In this document: positions 11,340 to 23,039 of the stretch, in pieces
Layout: every line of letters starts with the position of its first letter
Position numbering within the stretch: the first letter of the stretch is position 1
Assembly (NCBI GenBank): GCA_009760855.2
Contig: WPIO01000130.1
Location: 1 to 64,000 of the forward strand
Length of the DNA stretch: 64,000 bases
Direction of reading: 5' to 3'
DNA from: Cristatella mucedo
Lineage: Eukaryota; Bryozoa; Phylactolaemata; Cristatellidae
Notes under the pieces: generated by a model
What the model was told of the DNA's origin: nothing
Database searches by the model: none
Seen by the model: only the letters and a program-made list of their open reading frames with translations
Made by a program: the position numbers and the translations under genes

Positions 11340-13330
11340 CGACGAATTACCAACACCTACTGCAATCCATTCTAATTAGGCTAACAACGACCAGACGTAA
11401 GCGTTGCCTAGTTCAAATTTTGCGCTTTATCTGTCCATCAAAATTCATTTCGCTACTCTGCTCGAACGCTCGCTTATGCAAATTAGCTTTGACGTTGGAT
11501 GACTGTGGCACAATCCAACTCAATCCATGCTAGTTCCCATCAAATCCACCCCTAAATCAGCTGCGAACAGCTCCAAAAAGTTTGGAATGTCAAACCGTGC
11601 TACACATCAAATGTACCCAGAGAGGTTCGCTTGATTCCGCTCATGCGTTCTCACGAAATTAACTGAAATAAGATTGCAGTGGCCCAAGCCAATACCGCAC
11701 CACTGCATTCCACCTTGCAACGAAAGAAATCCTGATCGAAAAGCTCCTCTTTTGATTGCATGTGACCGCAAACTCGGCGAAAATCGCATTTAAATTATTT
11801 TTATTTGCATTGGCACGGCCGTTCCCGTGCAATGCCCTGCAATCAATTGCAGTAGCCCGGGCCAATACCAAGATCCACTTCAACCGCCCGAATCCACCAC
11901 ATAAAAAATTGAAATACATTCTGCTGAGCTCCAGTTTCTTTTGCATATTAAATTGCACTGTGCTGCTTGCACAATCACGTAGAATAAAAAGTGTGCAATC
12001 TCGCACTGTGGCAATGGGCGGCAATGGTCTGAAATATCTGGAAAACAACCACAATCCACTCTATTCCCCTGCAAATCATCCTTAAATCGCCATCGCGAAG
12101 CTCTACTTGACACTGCTCATATGAATAGACTCAGTTCAAAGTGCATCCAAAACTATCGCTCCATTATGCACACGTTTTCTTATGCAATGAATAGCAATCG
12201 ACTGCAACGACCCGGCCCCATACTGCAATGCACCTCAATCTACTGAAATCCTCTGCAATCCACCACACAGCTACCAGAACCCGTGCACTAGAAGGTCTAA
12301 TTATGATTGCACGCCGCTCAATTCTTCAGTTGCTGTGTACTCGCATAACTGCACTGTAATTGCCTCGACCATTCTGCAGCAATGCACTGCAATCGACTGC
12401 AACTGCCAGGGCCAGTACGTCAATGTACCGAAACCCGCCGAAAAAACCACCATAATACGCACACTTAGGCTCTAACAGTTATTGTACGTTACTCTGATTT
12501 CTGGTTAGTGTGTAATCCCACAATTTCATTACAATCGCCTCGATCATTTCGCAGCAATGCACTCCAAATGGCTGTAATGGCCCAGGCCAATACCTCAATT
12601 TACAGCAACCTGATGCTAAATGCCCTGAAATCGGTTTCGCCACGCTCCAATTTTTTATGCGCGTTACAAAGCACGCTAGGTTAAGTCATTCACATCATTT
12701 GAAGCAATTGCGCTTGTACAATCTCGGGCAATGTATGGCAATCTACGGCAACGACTAGGCTCAAAGCAGCAATCCACTGCAATCCGTAGCAAGTTTATAC
12801 TAAATTGGTTGCACGAAGTGCCGACTGTCATCGCATTTCACATTTCTTTGTGCTAAAAGTGAAATCGTAGGACTTTCAAGCTATTTTGCACGTCAATTGT
12901 CAACAATGCATGGCAATCGACTGCAATGGCAGGGACCAATACCGACATCCGTGGCAAATCGAGGAGAAATTGGCTGCACCAAGCTCTAATTTCTATTCCA
13001 CGTAACATCTCACTGCGTGCACACATACTTTCAACCAGCTCTGACCGTTCAATCTTGGGCAATGCATGGCAACAGACGGCAATGGCCCGGGCAAATACAG
13101 CAATCCATTATGGTCCATCGCAAATCACTGGAAAGTGACTGGGCCAAGATAAAATATTTCTTACCTGTCACAGCCCACTGTGTTGAAAGTGCAATCAATT
13201 TTTTTTTAACCAATTTAGCACGTACAATTACGAGCAATGAACGGCAATTGACCGTAATGTTCTGGACCAATACCCCGATTCCCGGCAAATTGGAGAGAAA
13301 TTTAAGGCACAAGTTTGCATCCTGCAGCAG
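11340..13330 (+). repeat. Degenerate tandem satellite, period about 175 bp
   Basis: A block resembling CAATGCACTGCAATCGACTG followed by CAATGGCCCGGGCCAATACC recurs at about 11,831, 12,012, 12,185, 12,380, 12,556, 12,730, 12,905, 13,060 and 13,234. The spacings are 155-195 and mostly 173-181. Weaker copies extend left to about 11,350. Each unit then has CAATCCACT-type words, a CAAGCTCCAATTT-like middle and a TTGCACAATC-like end. Inside the conserved block GCAAT recurs about every 10 bp. Units are well diverged, so the array is old. Several short frames (for example 11,756-12,085 and 13,017-13,445) cross it and are not genes. Confidence 0.8.
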
Positions 13331-13483
13331 TATTCCCCTTCTCTCGTATCCCCTCCCGGTACTTCAGGTAAATCCGTTAGCGTCTATCAGTAGCAATAGA
13401 GCAGGCAAGTTGCATGCGATAGTGATTAAGGGCAGTCCTCCGTAGATGCCAGGGTGGAGAGCTCCATCAGGCAGAACACATAC

Positions 13484-13487
<4 letters not shown>

Positions 13488-13516
<29 letters not shown>
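13488..13516. repeat. (CT)n microsatellite
   Basis: A pure CT run just beyond the satellite array. Confidence 0.9.
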
Positions 13517-13519
<3 letters not shown>

Positions 13520-13809
13520 TTACTCTATTTCCAAAGCTTTACAAGGAGTATGTGGAGAGGAGTAGTGTGTGTTTTTGGAATATCACAGGCTGACCCTGAC
13601 TGCTTGACTGGATGACTGTACAGCCGCTCCAAGTTTATTGCTCGTCTTACGACTTCTCAATTGCTCCATCTCCATTCTAGCATTAGACGTATTCGTGCAT
13701 ATGCTCGGTTAGCCAGTGTAATGCCGAGTGTCACCACTGTGATATACTCACAACACAAACTACTCCACGTACACCTGTATACCAAACGAAAATGCTACTT
13801 TATATAATA

Positions 13810-14530
13810 AACTACGAGCTGCCAAAGAAAATTAAACGATCTGGAGTGTTTAGTGTTTTACTAATTTTAAATGATATTTTGGTTTCTCAATGTTAAATGC
13901 TTTATTTCTTAACTATACAGATTCACCTAGTTTGTCTCTTACTCCTCTAGTAACATTATTACTCAAGCAATCAAATGTTTTTTGTGACTTGTCTGCCCCT
14001 TCTCTCTTTCTACAGTTATCGCCTCTACTCAAATTCTCCAATTATTTCATTTTGAGCATTCTCTCAACTAGCACAGCGTTCTTTTTACTTGCTGCTTCTA
14101 TTATACGTGTTTTATGTCTTTCGATCTCATTTCTGAATTCCCCATTAATCTCTGACCCGGAATCTACCATATCTTCTTCGGTAATTTTAATGAACCTTTA
14201 GAATAAATATCAATTAATGCTAAAGCGACTTCTTTTGCCACATTGCTGTACAGTGTTCTAGAGTCTTTACATTTTCTAGCAACGCCAATCACACTTAATG
14301 CTTAGGTATACCAACTATCAGTATGCATATATAGTTGGTCAGCCTGATGGCTTTCATTAGGTAATGCTACATTAAATAAACCAGTACAAACTTCCTTTTT
14401 TATAGGCTTTATTACTTAGCCAATATCAAACCTTGAAACATACTTACCTTATCCCCTTTTCTCCTTCAAGTTAAGATGAAATTATATTATTATGGAAGTA
14501 TTTTATTTAAATGTACAAAATCCAGACGAA
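13810..14530 (-). pseudogene. Unrecognised degenerate coding segment, AT-rich block part 1
   Basis: Read on the - strand from 14,530 down, long protein-like frames appear: a hydrophilic, helix-rich chain with many Lys/Glu. It is broken by in-frame TAA at 14,416, 14,302 and 14,042 and TAG at 13,913, with one frame change near 14,185. Charge pattern and composition look like real protein. I recognise no family. The + strand frame at 13,890-14,201 is its shadow. The segment lies in a block (13.8-20.3 kb) far richer in A+T than its surroundings. It may be part of a foreign or viral element; no joined translation is given. Confidence 0.45.
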
Positions 14531-14534
14531 TAAT

Positions 14535-14907
14535 AACATTCCACTTGATAACGAGCCCTCAGAGAACTTAATCTCTTTCTAGGCGCTTTACATTTGTTGC
14601 AAAGTGATATGCAATAGAATAGTAAGTAAAATCATGCTTGAAAAACAAACAAAATCAATAATATGGTTAAGGGTGACATGCACAGGGTCAGCATGCAAAT
14701 GTGGTTAGTGGCAGCATGCACAGTGTCAGCACGCATAAGCACATTAAGGACGAATCACAGGTACCCGCGAAATGCTGTCCTAAATAGGTGTGTTTTTAAG
14801 TTTCTTTTAAATGTAGTCAGGTCAGGGGATGTTCTGACGCAGGTCTGGAAGGAGTTCCAGGCTTTGGGAGCATACGAGCTAAATGCACGGTCTCCAAAGG
14901 ATTAAAG
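14535..14907 (-). mobile_element. LINE family A copy inserted in the AT-rich block
   Basis: On the - strand it carries the end of the family A RT (FGDRAFSSYAPKAWNS-like, with frameshifts), then the 3' UTR and the AGAAAGAGATTAAG..GGGCTCGTTATCAAGTG tail. It separates two coding-like segments of the block, so it inserted after the block was in place. Confidence 0.85.
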
Positions 14908-14909
14908 GT

Positions 14910-15175
14910 TAATTAGACTATTGAAGATTATTTACTAAGATTGATTTCCAGTTATAAAAGTTATTCGTAAGCCTAAATTAACATTTGAAGTCAGATGTGA
15001 TATTTATGATCTAGATAGTAAAGAAAAGAAGTTTGATATTTATGATCTAGACTGTAAAGAAAAGGAGTTTGATAGTAGCCTACTTTGTAATAATTCAGCA
15101 ATAATGTTTACTGATTGTCGTTATCATCGATCAAATTTACTAGATATTAACCCAGTAAACAAAACACTTTAGCAA
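14910..15175 (+). pseudogene. Unrecognised degenerate coding segment, + strand
   Basis: A + strand frame runs from about 14,920 to a TAG at 15,170. It is protein-like (RKPKLTFEVRCDIYDLDSKE), rich in Lys, Asp and Phe, with in-frame TAA and TGA near its start. It contains an exact in-frame 12-codon duplication (14,999-15,070). No family is recognised. Orientation is opposite to the other segments of the block. Confidence 0.4.
14999..15070 (+). repeat. 36-bp tandem duplication, in frame
   Basis: Units 14,999-15,034 and 15,035-15,070 match at 33 of 36 bases. The length is a multiple of three, so the duplicated motif (DIYDLDSKEKKF / DIYDLDCKEKEF) keeps the frame. This supports the segment having been translated when the duplication arose. 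Confidence 0.85.
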
Positions 15176-15315
15176 ATAAACATTTAAAAAAGAGATGCTT
15201 AGAAATCTTTTGTAACCACAACATGAACTAATTGTCACGATTGAGAAAATGCTTTCATGTATAAAAGGTTGAAACTCGGCTAGTAAGATGATTGAACTTA
15301 CAAAACTTAAATAGC

Positions 15316-15317
<2 letters not shown>

Positions 15318-15349
<32 letters not shown>

Positions 15350-15440
15350 TTATTTAGCATTTATTTAGCGAGAGAGATAGAGAGAAAGAGAAGAGTTCTG
15401 TGGGCACTTTATAAAGTGTGTTATTATTATTATATTACAA
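15318..15440 (+). repeat. (TA)n tract and family A tail fragment
   Basis: A TA tract (15,318-15,345) is followed at 15,368-15,440 by a short, diverged copy of the family A tail (AGAGAAAGAGAAGAGTTCTG..CACTTTATAAAGTG) ending in an ATT repeat. Confidence 0.6.
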
Positions 15441-15449
15441 CTGTTACCT

Positions 15450-15775
15450 ATTTAAAATTGTTACTAGTGCTATAACCTAATAAATCTATCAGGACCTGGT
15501 CCTTTAACTTCTTGAGTGATGATCTTCCAATGTGTATTCATTTTATCTCATCCATTTTAGACTTATTAATCATTATTTTAGTTTTTTTGAATTTAGAATC
15601 AAACTTTCTTGCTTTTTCTAACAGAAATAAAAATCGAGAGATTTACTTACTAATTGGTAAATATATTTCCTTATACGTAGATATTCTAAAATTTCCAGCA
15701 GCAAAAAAGTTAGGTGTTATTATTTCACAATTTAATCCAACAACAAACTTTTTAATTTTAGAGAAATAGCGTTGA
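15450..15775 (-). pseudogene. Unrecognised degenerate coding segment, AT-rich block part 2
   Basis: On the - strand a Lys- and Ile-rich chain reads through with only two in-frame stops, TAA at 15,643 and TGA at 15,538. An 85-codon + strand frame (15,512-15,769) overlaps it. The - strand reading looks more like a soluble protein, but neither is recognised. Confidence 0.35.
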
Positions 15776-15829
15776 CTGAATCATAGAAAACGTAGGCCTA
15801 GTAAACATAGTGTTTGATACTATTGTGGA

Positions 15830-16860
15830 AATTATCTACTTTTCATACCTCCGCTCTAAGACCCTTTATCTCTACCAATAAAGTCTGGCCAATTATTCCA
15901 TACAGAGAATACTTATAACAGTAGTCTCTAGTAAAGCAATAATTGGAAAATTCTAATTTTACTCCGAGTTTTATTTCTAAAAATTGCAACTACCTGGTCA
16001 ACTACTTTTCTTAATAAGATTTGTACATAAATAACTTGACTTATATTTGATAAGTAATGTATAGCTTTCTTTGCGCCATTCTGTAATATTATCAATGTAA
16101 TATCAGTCTGATCTCCAAATATTGCATCACTTCAGTCCGTAAACCATTCCAATTTATTTATTACCAATTTATTAGCATGTGCTAGTGTGGCTGGAAGTAT
16201 GCTATTCACATCAGCACAACCTCCAGATGCCCCAGTCATTATGGCAGTGTTAAATATTTTTCTCAAAATCTTGTAAGAATTATTAAAAATAAAAGAAATT
16301 GTATGCACTATTCTATTCATATCTGCAAAAAATCCCGATAGCCTTGAAAATGGCAATGGCTAAATGTTCTATTAATATGAATTAAGTTATTGATAAGTGA
16401 AGAGAGTGTTCCAACTGCTTGAGCTAATGATGGGCTTTCTACATTCTCAGAGCCTAGTGCTACTTTCATAGCATTAAACATCCAAGCTTTAGCAATGTTA
16501 ACCAATGCAACAGATGGTGCTTTATCAAGTGTATTATTATTATTGCTATTCGCAGACAATTTCCTATTAGTTGTTGCATATGTTTGATTAGCAAAAATTG
16601 TGCTTGATTTTAGCCTTATAAAATTATATATCAATCAGATAGTAAAACGAATTAAGTTCTCCATTTACTTAAAAAGCGTTTTTATTGGTGATACTTCTAG
16701 GTTCATTGCCATCAGCTTGAATAAATTCTCGATGTTGGAATTTTTGAATGAATAACTGGGTGGTTGAGGATTGTTTAAATCGAAATTAGTAGCTGTTAGG
16801 GCGCTTGTAATTTCTTTTTCATTTAAAAAAGAAATAATTTCTTATTTTACTGGAATAGAA
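15830..16860 (-). pseudogene. Unrecognised degenerate coding segment, AT-rich block part 3
   Basis: Two good stop-free - strand runs, 105 codons (16,317-16,634) and 74 codons (16,132-16,356), join across one frameshift near 16,350. They continue to either side through scattered TAA, TGA and TAG codons. The predicted chain is helical with an Ala/Asn-rich middle and hydrophobic stretches. It is long for a chance frame in such AT-rich DNA. No family is recognised. Confidence 0.45.
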
Positions 16861-16899
16861 ATCCTGCTCCGATTATTTCATTATTGCTCTATATTCATT

Positions 16900-17465
16900 A
16901 GGTCTCGGTCACGGTGTATCATTAAGGATTTTTTTTTATAACTTTCTCAATCTCTTTGAATGCTTTTTGTCCATCCTCTTATAACGCTTAGAGATGGTCT
17001 TCAGTGTCGTTTTTTAATTTATTGGTTTTTGGTTCTTTTTTTATTTAGTTTATTAATCATAACTTCTTTATTCTGTAAGTCAATTTCTTTAACCTTTTTC
17101 TTTAAAGACTTGTGGGTAATTTTCTTATTATGCTTTACAACAGTCTTCAGTGTCATGTTTATTCAAATAATTGTTTTACTTTTTTATTTGTGTTTGCTTT
17201 ATTAGTCGTAGTTTCTTTAATCTGCAAGTCCATTTTGTTTCTCTAGCGTTCATATTCCTTGCATTTCTTTCGTCTCTCCTTTCCGTTAAATTGTATAGTT
17301 CTCCTTTTTATAACATGCTCAGGGTCAACTTTTTCTTTTTTAGCTTGTAGTTCAGTAAGCTTTCTTTGTCGATGCATCTCAATTCCTTTATTTTCTATGT
17401 TAACACCAATTTGTTTGCTATAATAACACCCATAATAGTTTAAACTCAACGACGATAAAACTAAC
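16900..17465 (-). pseudogene. Lys-rich degenerate segment, AT-rich block part 4
   Basis: A very basic - strand segment including a clean 110-codon frame (17,243-17,575, partly shared with LINE sequence) with MHRQRKLTELQAKKEKVDPE-like composition. Downstream many TAA/TAG/TGA codons appear. Here coding is much less certain than in the neighbouring parts. Confidence 0.3.
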
Positions 17466-17473
17466 TTACTAGT

Positions 17474-18403
17474 TATGGGCAAACCCAGTGTGATTCGGAA
17501 ATTCGAAAGTCTGACACTCAAAATTGGCTCTGCCAGCATATCTCCTGTTGAATCAGCTCGAAATCTAGGTGTCATGTTTCAAAGTGACCTCTCGCTAGAC
17601 GACCACATCGGCTCCACAGTCAAGTCTGCCTACTTTAAGCTAGATAAAATTGCTAAAATTCGGGCTTGTTTAGATAAGGATACCACGTCTAAGTTTGTCC
17701 ATGCATTCGTGACACCCCGTCTCGACTCCTGCAACTCACTGCTTACTCGCCCACTGGCATATGCAATCAGGCGATTGCAGCTGATGCAAAACTCATCAGC
17801 TAGGCTTGTCTGTCGTGAGCGTAGCAGTTGCCACATCACACCACTTTTCACCGACCTTCACTAGTTACCAGTCAAGCGACGGATTGACTTCAAGGTTTTG
17901 TCGCTCACTTTGAGGTCACTTCATTCTTTGGCTCCAGCCTATCTCTAAGATCTACTCCCCCACCAGGCCAAGCATCGTACCATCCGCTCTTCGGAACCGA
18001 ACAGTTTACCAATGCCTAGTAAAAACGTCAAATCATTTGGAGACAGGTCATTTAGTTCGTATGGTCCCAAAGCCAGGAACTCACTCCTGATTTGCGTCAG
18101 AACATCCTCTGACTTGACCACATTTAAAAATAACTTTAAAAACACCTATTTAGAACAGCATTTCGTGGTTTCCTGTGATTTGTCCTTGATGTGCCTATGG
18201 TTGCTGACACTGTGCATGTTGCCACTAACCAAATTTGCATGCTGACCCTGTGCATGTCACCGCTAACCACGTTATTCATGTTGTTTATCAAGCATGATAT
18301 TGCTCATCATTCAATTGCATTTCCCTTTGCAGCAAATGTAAAGCCCCTAGAAAGAGATTGTGTTCTCTGAGGACGCTTTATCAAGTGCATTAATATTGTT
18401 ATT
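17474..18403 (+). mobile_element. LINE family A copy, longest RT C-terminus
   Basis: Starts in the RT thumb region (frame 17,475-17,864: SARNLGVMFQSDLSLDDHI, AYFKLDKIAKIRACLDKDTT, FVTPRLDSCNSLL), passes through HWLPVK-like and FGDRSFSSYGPKA blocks with stops, then 3' UTR and tail. The 5' truncation point lies in - strand coding-like sequence of the AT-rich block. 'ARNLGV.F...LS...HI' and 'FVT.RLD.CNSLL' are signatures of L2-clade LINEs. Confidence 0.9.
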
Positions 18404-18469
18404 GTTCCAGCAATTACAGGTGCAAGCTTTTCTCTTCCACAGATTCCTTTGTACATCTGATCCGTATTT

Positions 18470-20320
18470 TCCACAGCTTATCTTATGATTCCATTGTCAC
18501 GCATAGCTTCCCGTCTATATACTAGCTATACATTTCTTAGTAATTATTACATCATACACACTAAACTTATAGGATTTGTTTTTGATCTGTTAGTCTGCTC
18601 AGATTAGTAAACAAATATTTGCTATTTGTAGATCTAACTTTTCTCATGGATTTACATCAGCAATATCAAGTGAATACAATGATTTAAATTGTATAAGAAA
18701 TACACTTTTGTCTACTATGTAATTAATAGCAGGATTATCTATGTCACATTTTTTGTCAATTAAGCTTACTCAATTATGTTCTGTTATTACAGTTCTGTTT
18801 GAAACTATGTTCCAGGGAAGTACAATAGCTTTTTGTATCCTTTCATAAGGAGTAACTGTTAGTACACTTGAGTCAAATTAACCATGATTACTTGAATCGA
18901 ATCCAATTGTGTCACATATAGTTTATTTAAGACCAGAAGCATTACTTCATAGAAGTACCACATAGTTGCCGAATGCTTGCATTATAATCTTACCACCAGT
19001 ATCTAAAGAGATTCCAAATCTATAATTTCTTAAATTAGGATCATGTTATTCACCTCGAGATATTAAACCATCGCCAAATAAAGAGAATATTATATACACT
19101 ACTCTTAAGTGCTGTGTTTATTGTATTTAAAAATAGGTTTACGTCATAATAACCTCTATTTTCCAAAGCCAATGTATTAGTGGCTGTCACTGACCTCATA
19201 AACCGAAGAATGTCATTTGTATCTACTGTTACATTAGAAATAGATCTTTTTGTGTATATAAACTCTATCCGATGTAGTCCAACTTTAATGTATCCCATTT
19301 TTAGGGTTTGGAAGAAGTTAAATGTTTTTGTTCAACATTTAGTAGCCCATGTATTGTTACTCACACTTCTTAGATTAAATTTCAACATTTTGTGGTACAT
19401 ATGTAGAATTATTTTGATCTCCAAAGTCTAATAGTTCAAAATCTTGATTAGTAACACCAAAAACTATGTCTGAAACTGTTTCTCTAGCAAAGTCACGATA
19501 CTCAGTTGCTTTTGGTTCATGTACCGTGTTTTCCCAAGAGTGGAAGTTATAGATAACACTTCCAAATACTTGTGATTGAGCTCAGTTTATTTAACTAACT
19601 CCACTAGCAACCAAATCGCACTGTACTAATACTTAATGTGTACCTGAAGCAAACACCTCATTTACTGTTACTACATTTACTCCAGGAGAACAATTTACTA
19701 TATTAATAACATCAGGATATATATTTCAAAAGTTAGCATCAGTTGCATGAGCATATCTAACTACTCCCAACATCGCTGATTCATTTTATCTACCAGCTGA
19801 GGACGTCCATCCAAGTGGCATCTTAATCCTCGAATTTGATGTAACAGTATATGTACCAACGTCTAGCTTATCTGCATTGTATCCTTAGTGAACTATTGAT
19901 CGACTTATTATATCTGCAATTCCGATACCAACATCATCTGAAAATTCAGAATAAATTACACATCTCATTGTTACCGTTTGCTCTGATCCTCATCCAAGTG
20001 TACAGACAAATATGTTATTAATTATCTGGAATATTCTTACGAAGATAAATAAAGCCATTCTAAAAATAAATCTTAAACTTCTTACTCCTAAACAATATTG
20101 GTTTATATATCCTAACGCTATCAAGATTAGTTGCTTCACTAGTATTAGAAACGTATCCTATTACTAGCTGACCGGATCGCTTTATTGCTTCTACGATTTT
20201 AAAAACTTCAAGAGTAACTCTAAATTAAATCACTCATCTATATACTTAAATTATATTTATTGCAGCAACATACATCTTAGGATGTATTTAATTTTGAAAG
20301 TTAATCAATTGCACCAATAT
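18470..20320 (-). pseudogene. Long unrecognised degenerate coding region, AT-rich block part 5
   Basis: Read downward on the - strand, protein-like sequence runs almost without a gap in three successive frames, changing near 19,380 and 19,085 (a further change near 20,000). Between 20,000 and 18,545 I count eight in-frame TGA (19,990; 19,726; 19,582; 19,332; 18,947; 18,770; 18,644; 18,599) and eight TAA (19,885; 19,786; 19,633; 19,591; 19,046; 18,923; 18,878; 18,590). One clean run is 82 codons (19,050-19,298). Composition (many Val, Asn, Thr, Ser; beta-like) would suit a structural protein, but I recognise no family. Candidates are an old viral or other foreign insertion. No joined protein is given. 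Confidence 0.5.
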
Positions 20321-20327
20321 CCTTCTG

Positions 20328-21177
20328 AATCAGCTCGAAATATATGTCATGTTTCAAAGTGACCTCTCGTTTGACGACCACATCAGCTCCACAGTCAAGT
20401 CTGCCTACTTTCAGCTACATAACGTTGCTAAAATTTGGGCTCTTTTAGATAAGGATACCACGTCTAAGTTGTTCCGTGTATTCGTGACATCCCGTCTCTA
20501 CTTCTGTAGCTTACTGCTTGCTGGCCTACTGGCATGTGCGATCAGGCGATAACAGCTGGTGCTAAATTCCGCAGCTAGGCTTGTCTGTCGTAAGCGTTGC
20601 AGTTGCCACATCACATCACTTATCGCCAACCTGCACTGGCTACCAGTCAAGCAACGGATCGACTTCAAGGTTTTGCCGCTCACTTTTAGGTCACTTCATT
20701 CTTTGGCTCCAGCCTATCTCTCAGATCTACTTCCCCACCAGGCCAAGCAACGTACCATCCGCTCTTCGGAATCCAACAGTCTACAAATACCTCGCACAAA
20801 CCTCAAATCCTTTGGACCGTGCACTGAGTTCGTCTGTTTCCAAAGCCTGGAACTCCCTCCGACTTGCGTCAGAACATCTTCTGACTTGACCGAGTTTAAA
20901 AAGAACTTAAATACACACTTATTTAGGACAGCATTTAGTGGGTCCCTGGGATTCGTCCTTCGTGTGTCTATGCGTGCTGACAACGTGCATGCCGCCACTA
21001 ACCACACTTGCATGCTGACCCTGTGCGTGTCACCCTAACCATGTTATTCATGTTGTTTATCAAGCATTATATTTCTTACCATTCGATCGCGCCTCCCTTT
21101 GCAGCAAATGTAAAGCGGCTAGAAAGAGATTGAGTTCTCTGAGGACGCTTTATCAAGTGCATTATTATTATTATTAA
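20328..21177 (+). mobile_element. LINE family A copy
   Basis: RT thumb to tail, with frames 20,349-20,552 and 20,559-21,038 split by a stop. It contains LNSAARLVCRKRCSCHITSL and HWLPVKQRIDFKVL, and ends in an ATT repeat that abuts gypsy element 1. Two short indels separate the frames. Confidence 0.9.
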
Positions 21178-21299
21178 TCACATAGTCCGCCAACCTGACA
21201 GGGGGGCTCTGCTCACTGTCCAAAACTCGTGCAGCCGTCGGTTCCAGGCGCTCTCGATATCCTCAGCGGGTGGTGGCCCCTTCGAGCCCATGGCCTTCG

Positions 21300-22480
21300 A
21301 GGCCTCTCTCTCAGCTTCTCGTTACGGCTCGATACACTCCAGGGTCACGTCCAGATTAGACTCTTGTAGTCTTGGAACTCGCATCTTAACTTTATCCAGA
21401 TGCACGATCTTCCGGTGGCCAGAGTTATTTATGATGCGCAAAGTGACCGGTCCTAGAACCGTTTCCACTCTCTAGCCGCCGAGCCATCGCCGTGCGAGCT
21501 TGCACCTTGGTTGGTTATCCCACAGCCACACAGGATCTCCGGGACGATATGCGGGTGGTGTTTTGGGTTGCTTCCGGCGCTGCGCTTCGTCGGCACTTTG
21601 AGCCAGCTGTGCATCAACTAGGTCTCGGAATTCGGCGAGCTTTTCACTAAGCAAGTGGCAATACGCTGCAAGTGTAGTGCCCATGTATTGTGCGCTTTCA
21701 GCGAGGTTATTGAGGCACTGCGGCTCGTGGCCAAACATCAGCTCGAGGTGGCTATAGCCTGTAGCTTGATGCCGAGCCTTACGGTAAGCGAACAAAGGCA
21801 GTTGAAGATGACTCTTCCACTGACCGTATGACTTTAGACATGAGGTACGCAGCATGGTAAGTAGAGTTTGGTCATATCTTTCTAAAATGCCGTCGCCCTG
21901 TCCGCGTCTTACGATTGCCGAAAGCATTGCAGAGCGTGGTCATTACTTCCGCCTTGAAATTGCTGCCCTAGTCAGAGTGCAGAAAGCTTGGCATACCAAA
22001 ACGAACGACAATGTTCAACATGGTCGTCCAAACCGTCTCTGCCGATGTGTCTCACAAAGACACGGCCTGGAGCCATTTCGTGAAGCTGTCCTGCAATACA
22101 AGTAGGTATTCGCGGCCGCGAACTGACATGGCAACCTTCAAGATTGTACAGCTACCATGTCGCACAGCCGCCCTACAGGTATCGTTACCAGCGGGACGTT
22201 AGCGAGCTGTGTCCCTTTAACGGAATGGCTTACCTGACCTGACCGGCAATATCGCACGACGTGTCAGCTAATATTTACCCAATAAGCGTGGTCTCGCACT
22301 ACGTCCATTCTAGGCCTTAGTAACCACTGTCGTCGCGGCGTCGTTTTCTCAGTTCTTCTCGGCGGGCTGGCGGCGTGATCAAAGCACATCTATATTCGGC
22401 CACTGGTTGAGGGCGAAAGTAGCGGTAGAGGACGCCGTCGACCAGTTTTAGCTCGCTCCACATTTTTCTCGGAACCGCCG
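21300..22480 (-). pseudogene. Element 1 integrase remnant
   Basis: The N-terminal part is around 22,400-22,470 (KLVDGVLYRYF-like). The core C-terminus at 21,472-21,927 has TLLTMLR, W..HLQLPLFAYRKARHQAT and ELMFGHEP, and is followed by YRPGDPVWLWDN and KLARRWLGG. This matches the end of gypsy integrases with a GPY/F-like module. Much of the catalytic core is scrambled by stops. Integrase inserts the cDNA copy into the host chromosome. Confidence 0.8.
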
Positions 22481-22587
22481 TAATGGATGACGGGTCCAAT
22501 GCGGCACTCGGCTTGAACCGGCATCCAGTGCGTCTATCTATGCAGCCTTCAAAAGCGGGTCTCGCCGCTGCATCTCTCCGAGGTCGC

Positions 22588-23001
22588 TTACCTCTTCCAC
22601 CGGCCGAACCTCGACGAGACACGCTGGCAGCTCCTCAGTAGGCCGGCTCGACTGAGCATCTGCGTGGGTGTTAAGCTCCGCCCTCCTGTACGTGATGTCA
22701 AACTCAAATTCCTCCAAGGCGACAGCCCAGCTTGCCAGAATCCCCTGTGGTTTCTGGCCGTTAAGCCACACAAGCGGTTGCGATCGGTTCGGGCCTCAAA
22801 TCTTCGACCCATGAGGTAGTGCCTGAACTCCTTCAAGTCGTATAGGAGTTCCAGACACTCCTTTTGGATGATGCCATAGCTTCGTTCACTAGAGGACAAG
22901 GCGCGGCTCTTCAACGCCTGCACTCGGCCCCCTTGCTTCAATATCGCACCGAGGCCTTGGTCACTTGCGTCTGTCGAGATGACGAGAGGCTCGGCAGTCA
23001 T
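22588..23001 (-). pseudogene. Element 1 RNase H
   Basis: LVISTDASDQGLGAIL gives the first catalytic Asp (DAS), SSSERSYGIIQKECL the Glu, and FRHYLMGRRFEARTD the next Asp. This is the standard Ty3/gypsy RNase H order directly after RT. Confidence 0.85.
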
Positions 23002-23039
23002 CGGGTAAGCAAGCGCTGGGGCCGTGGCCAGCGCCCCCT

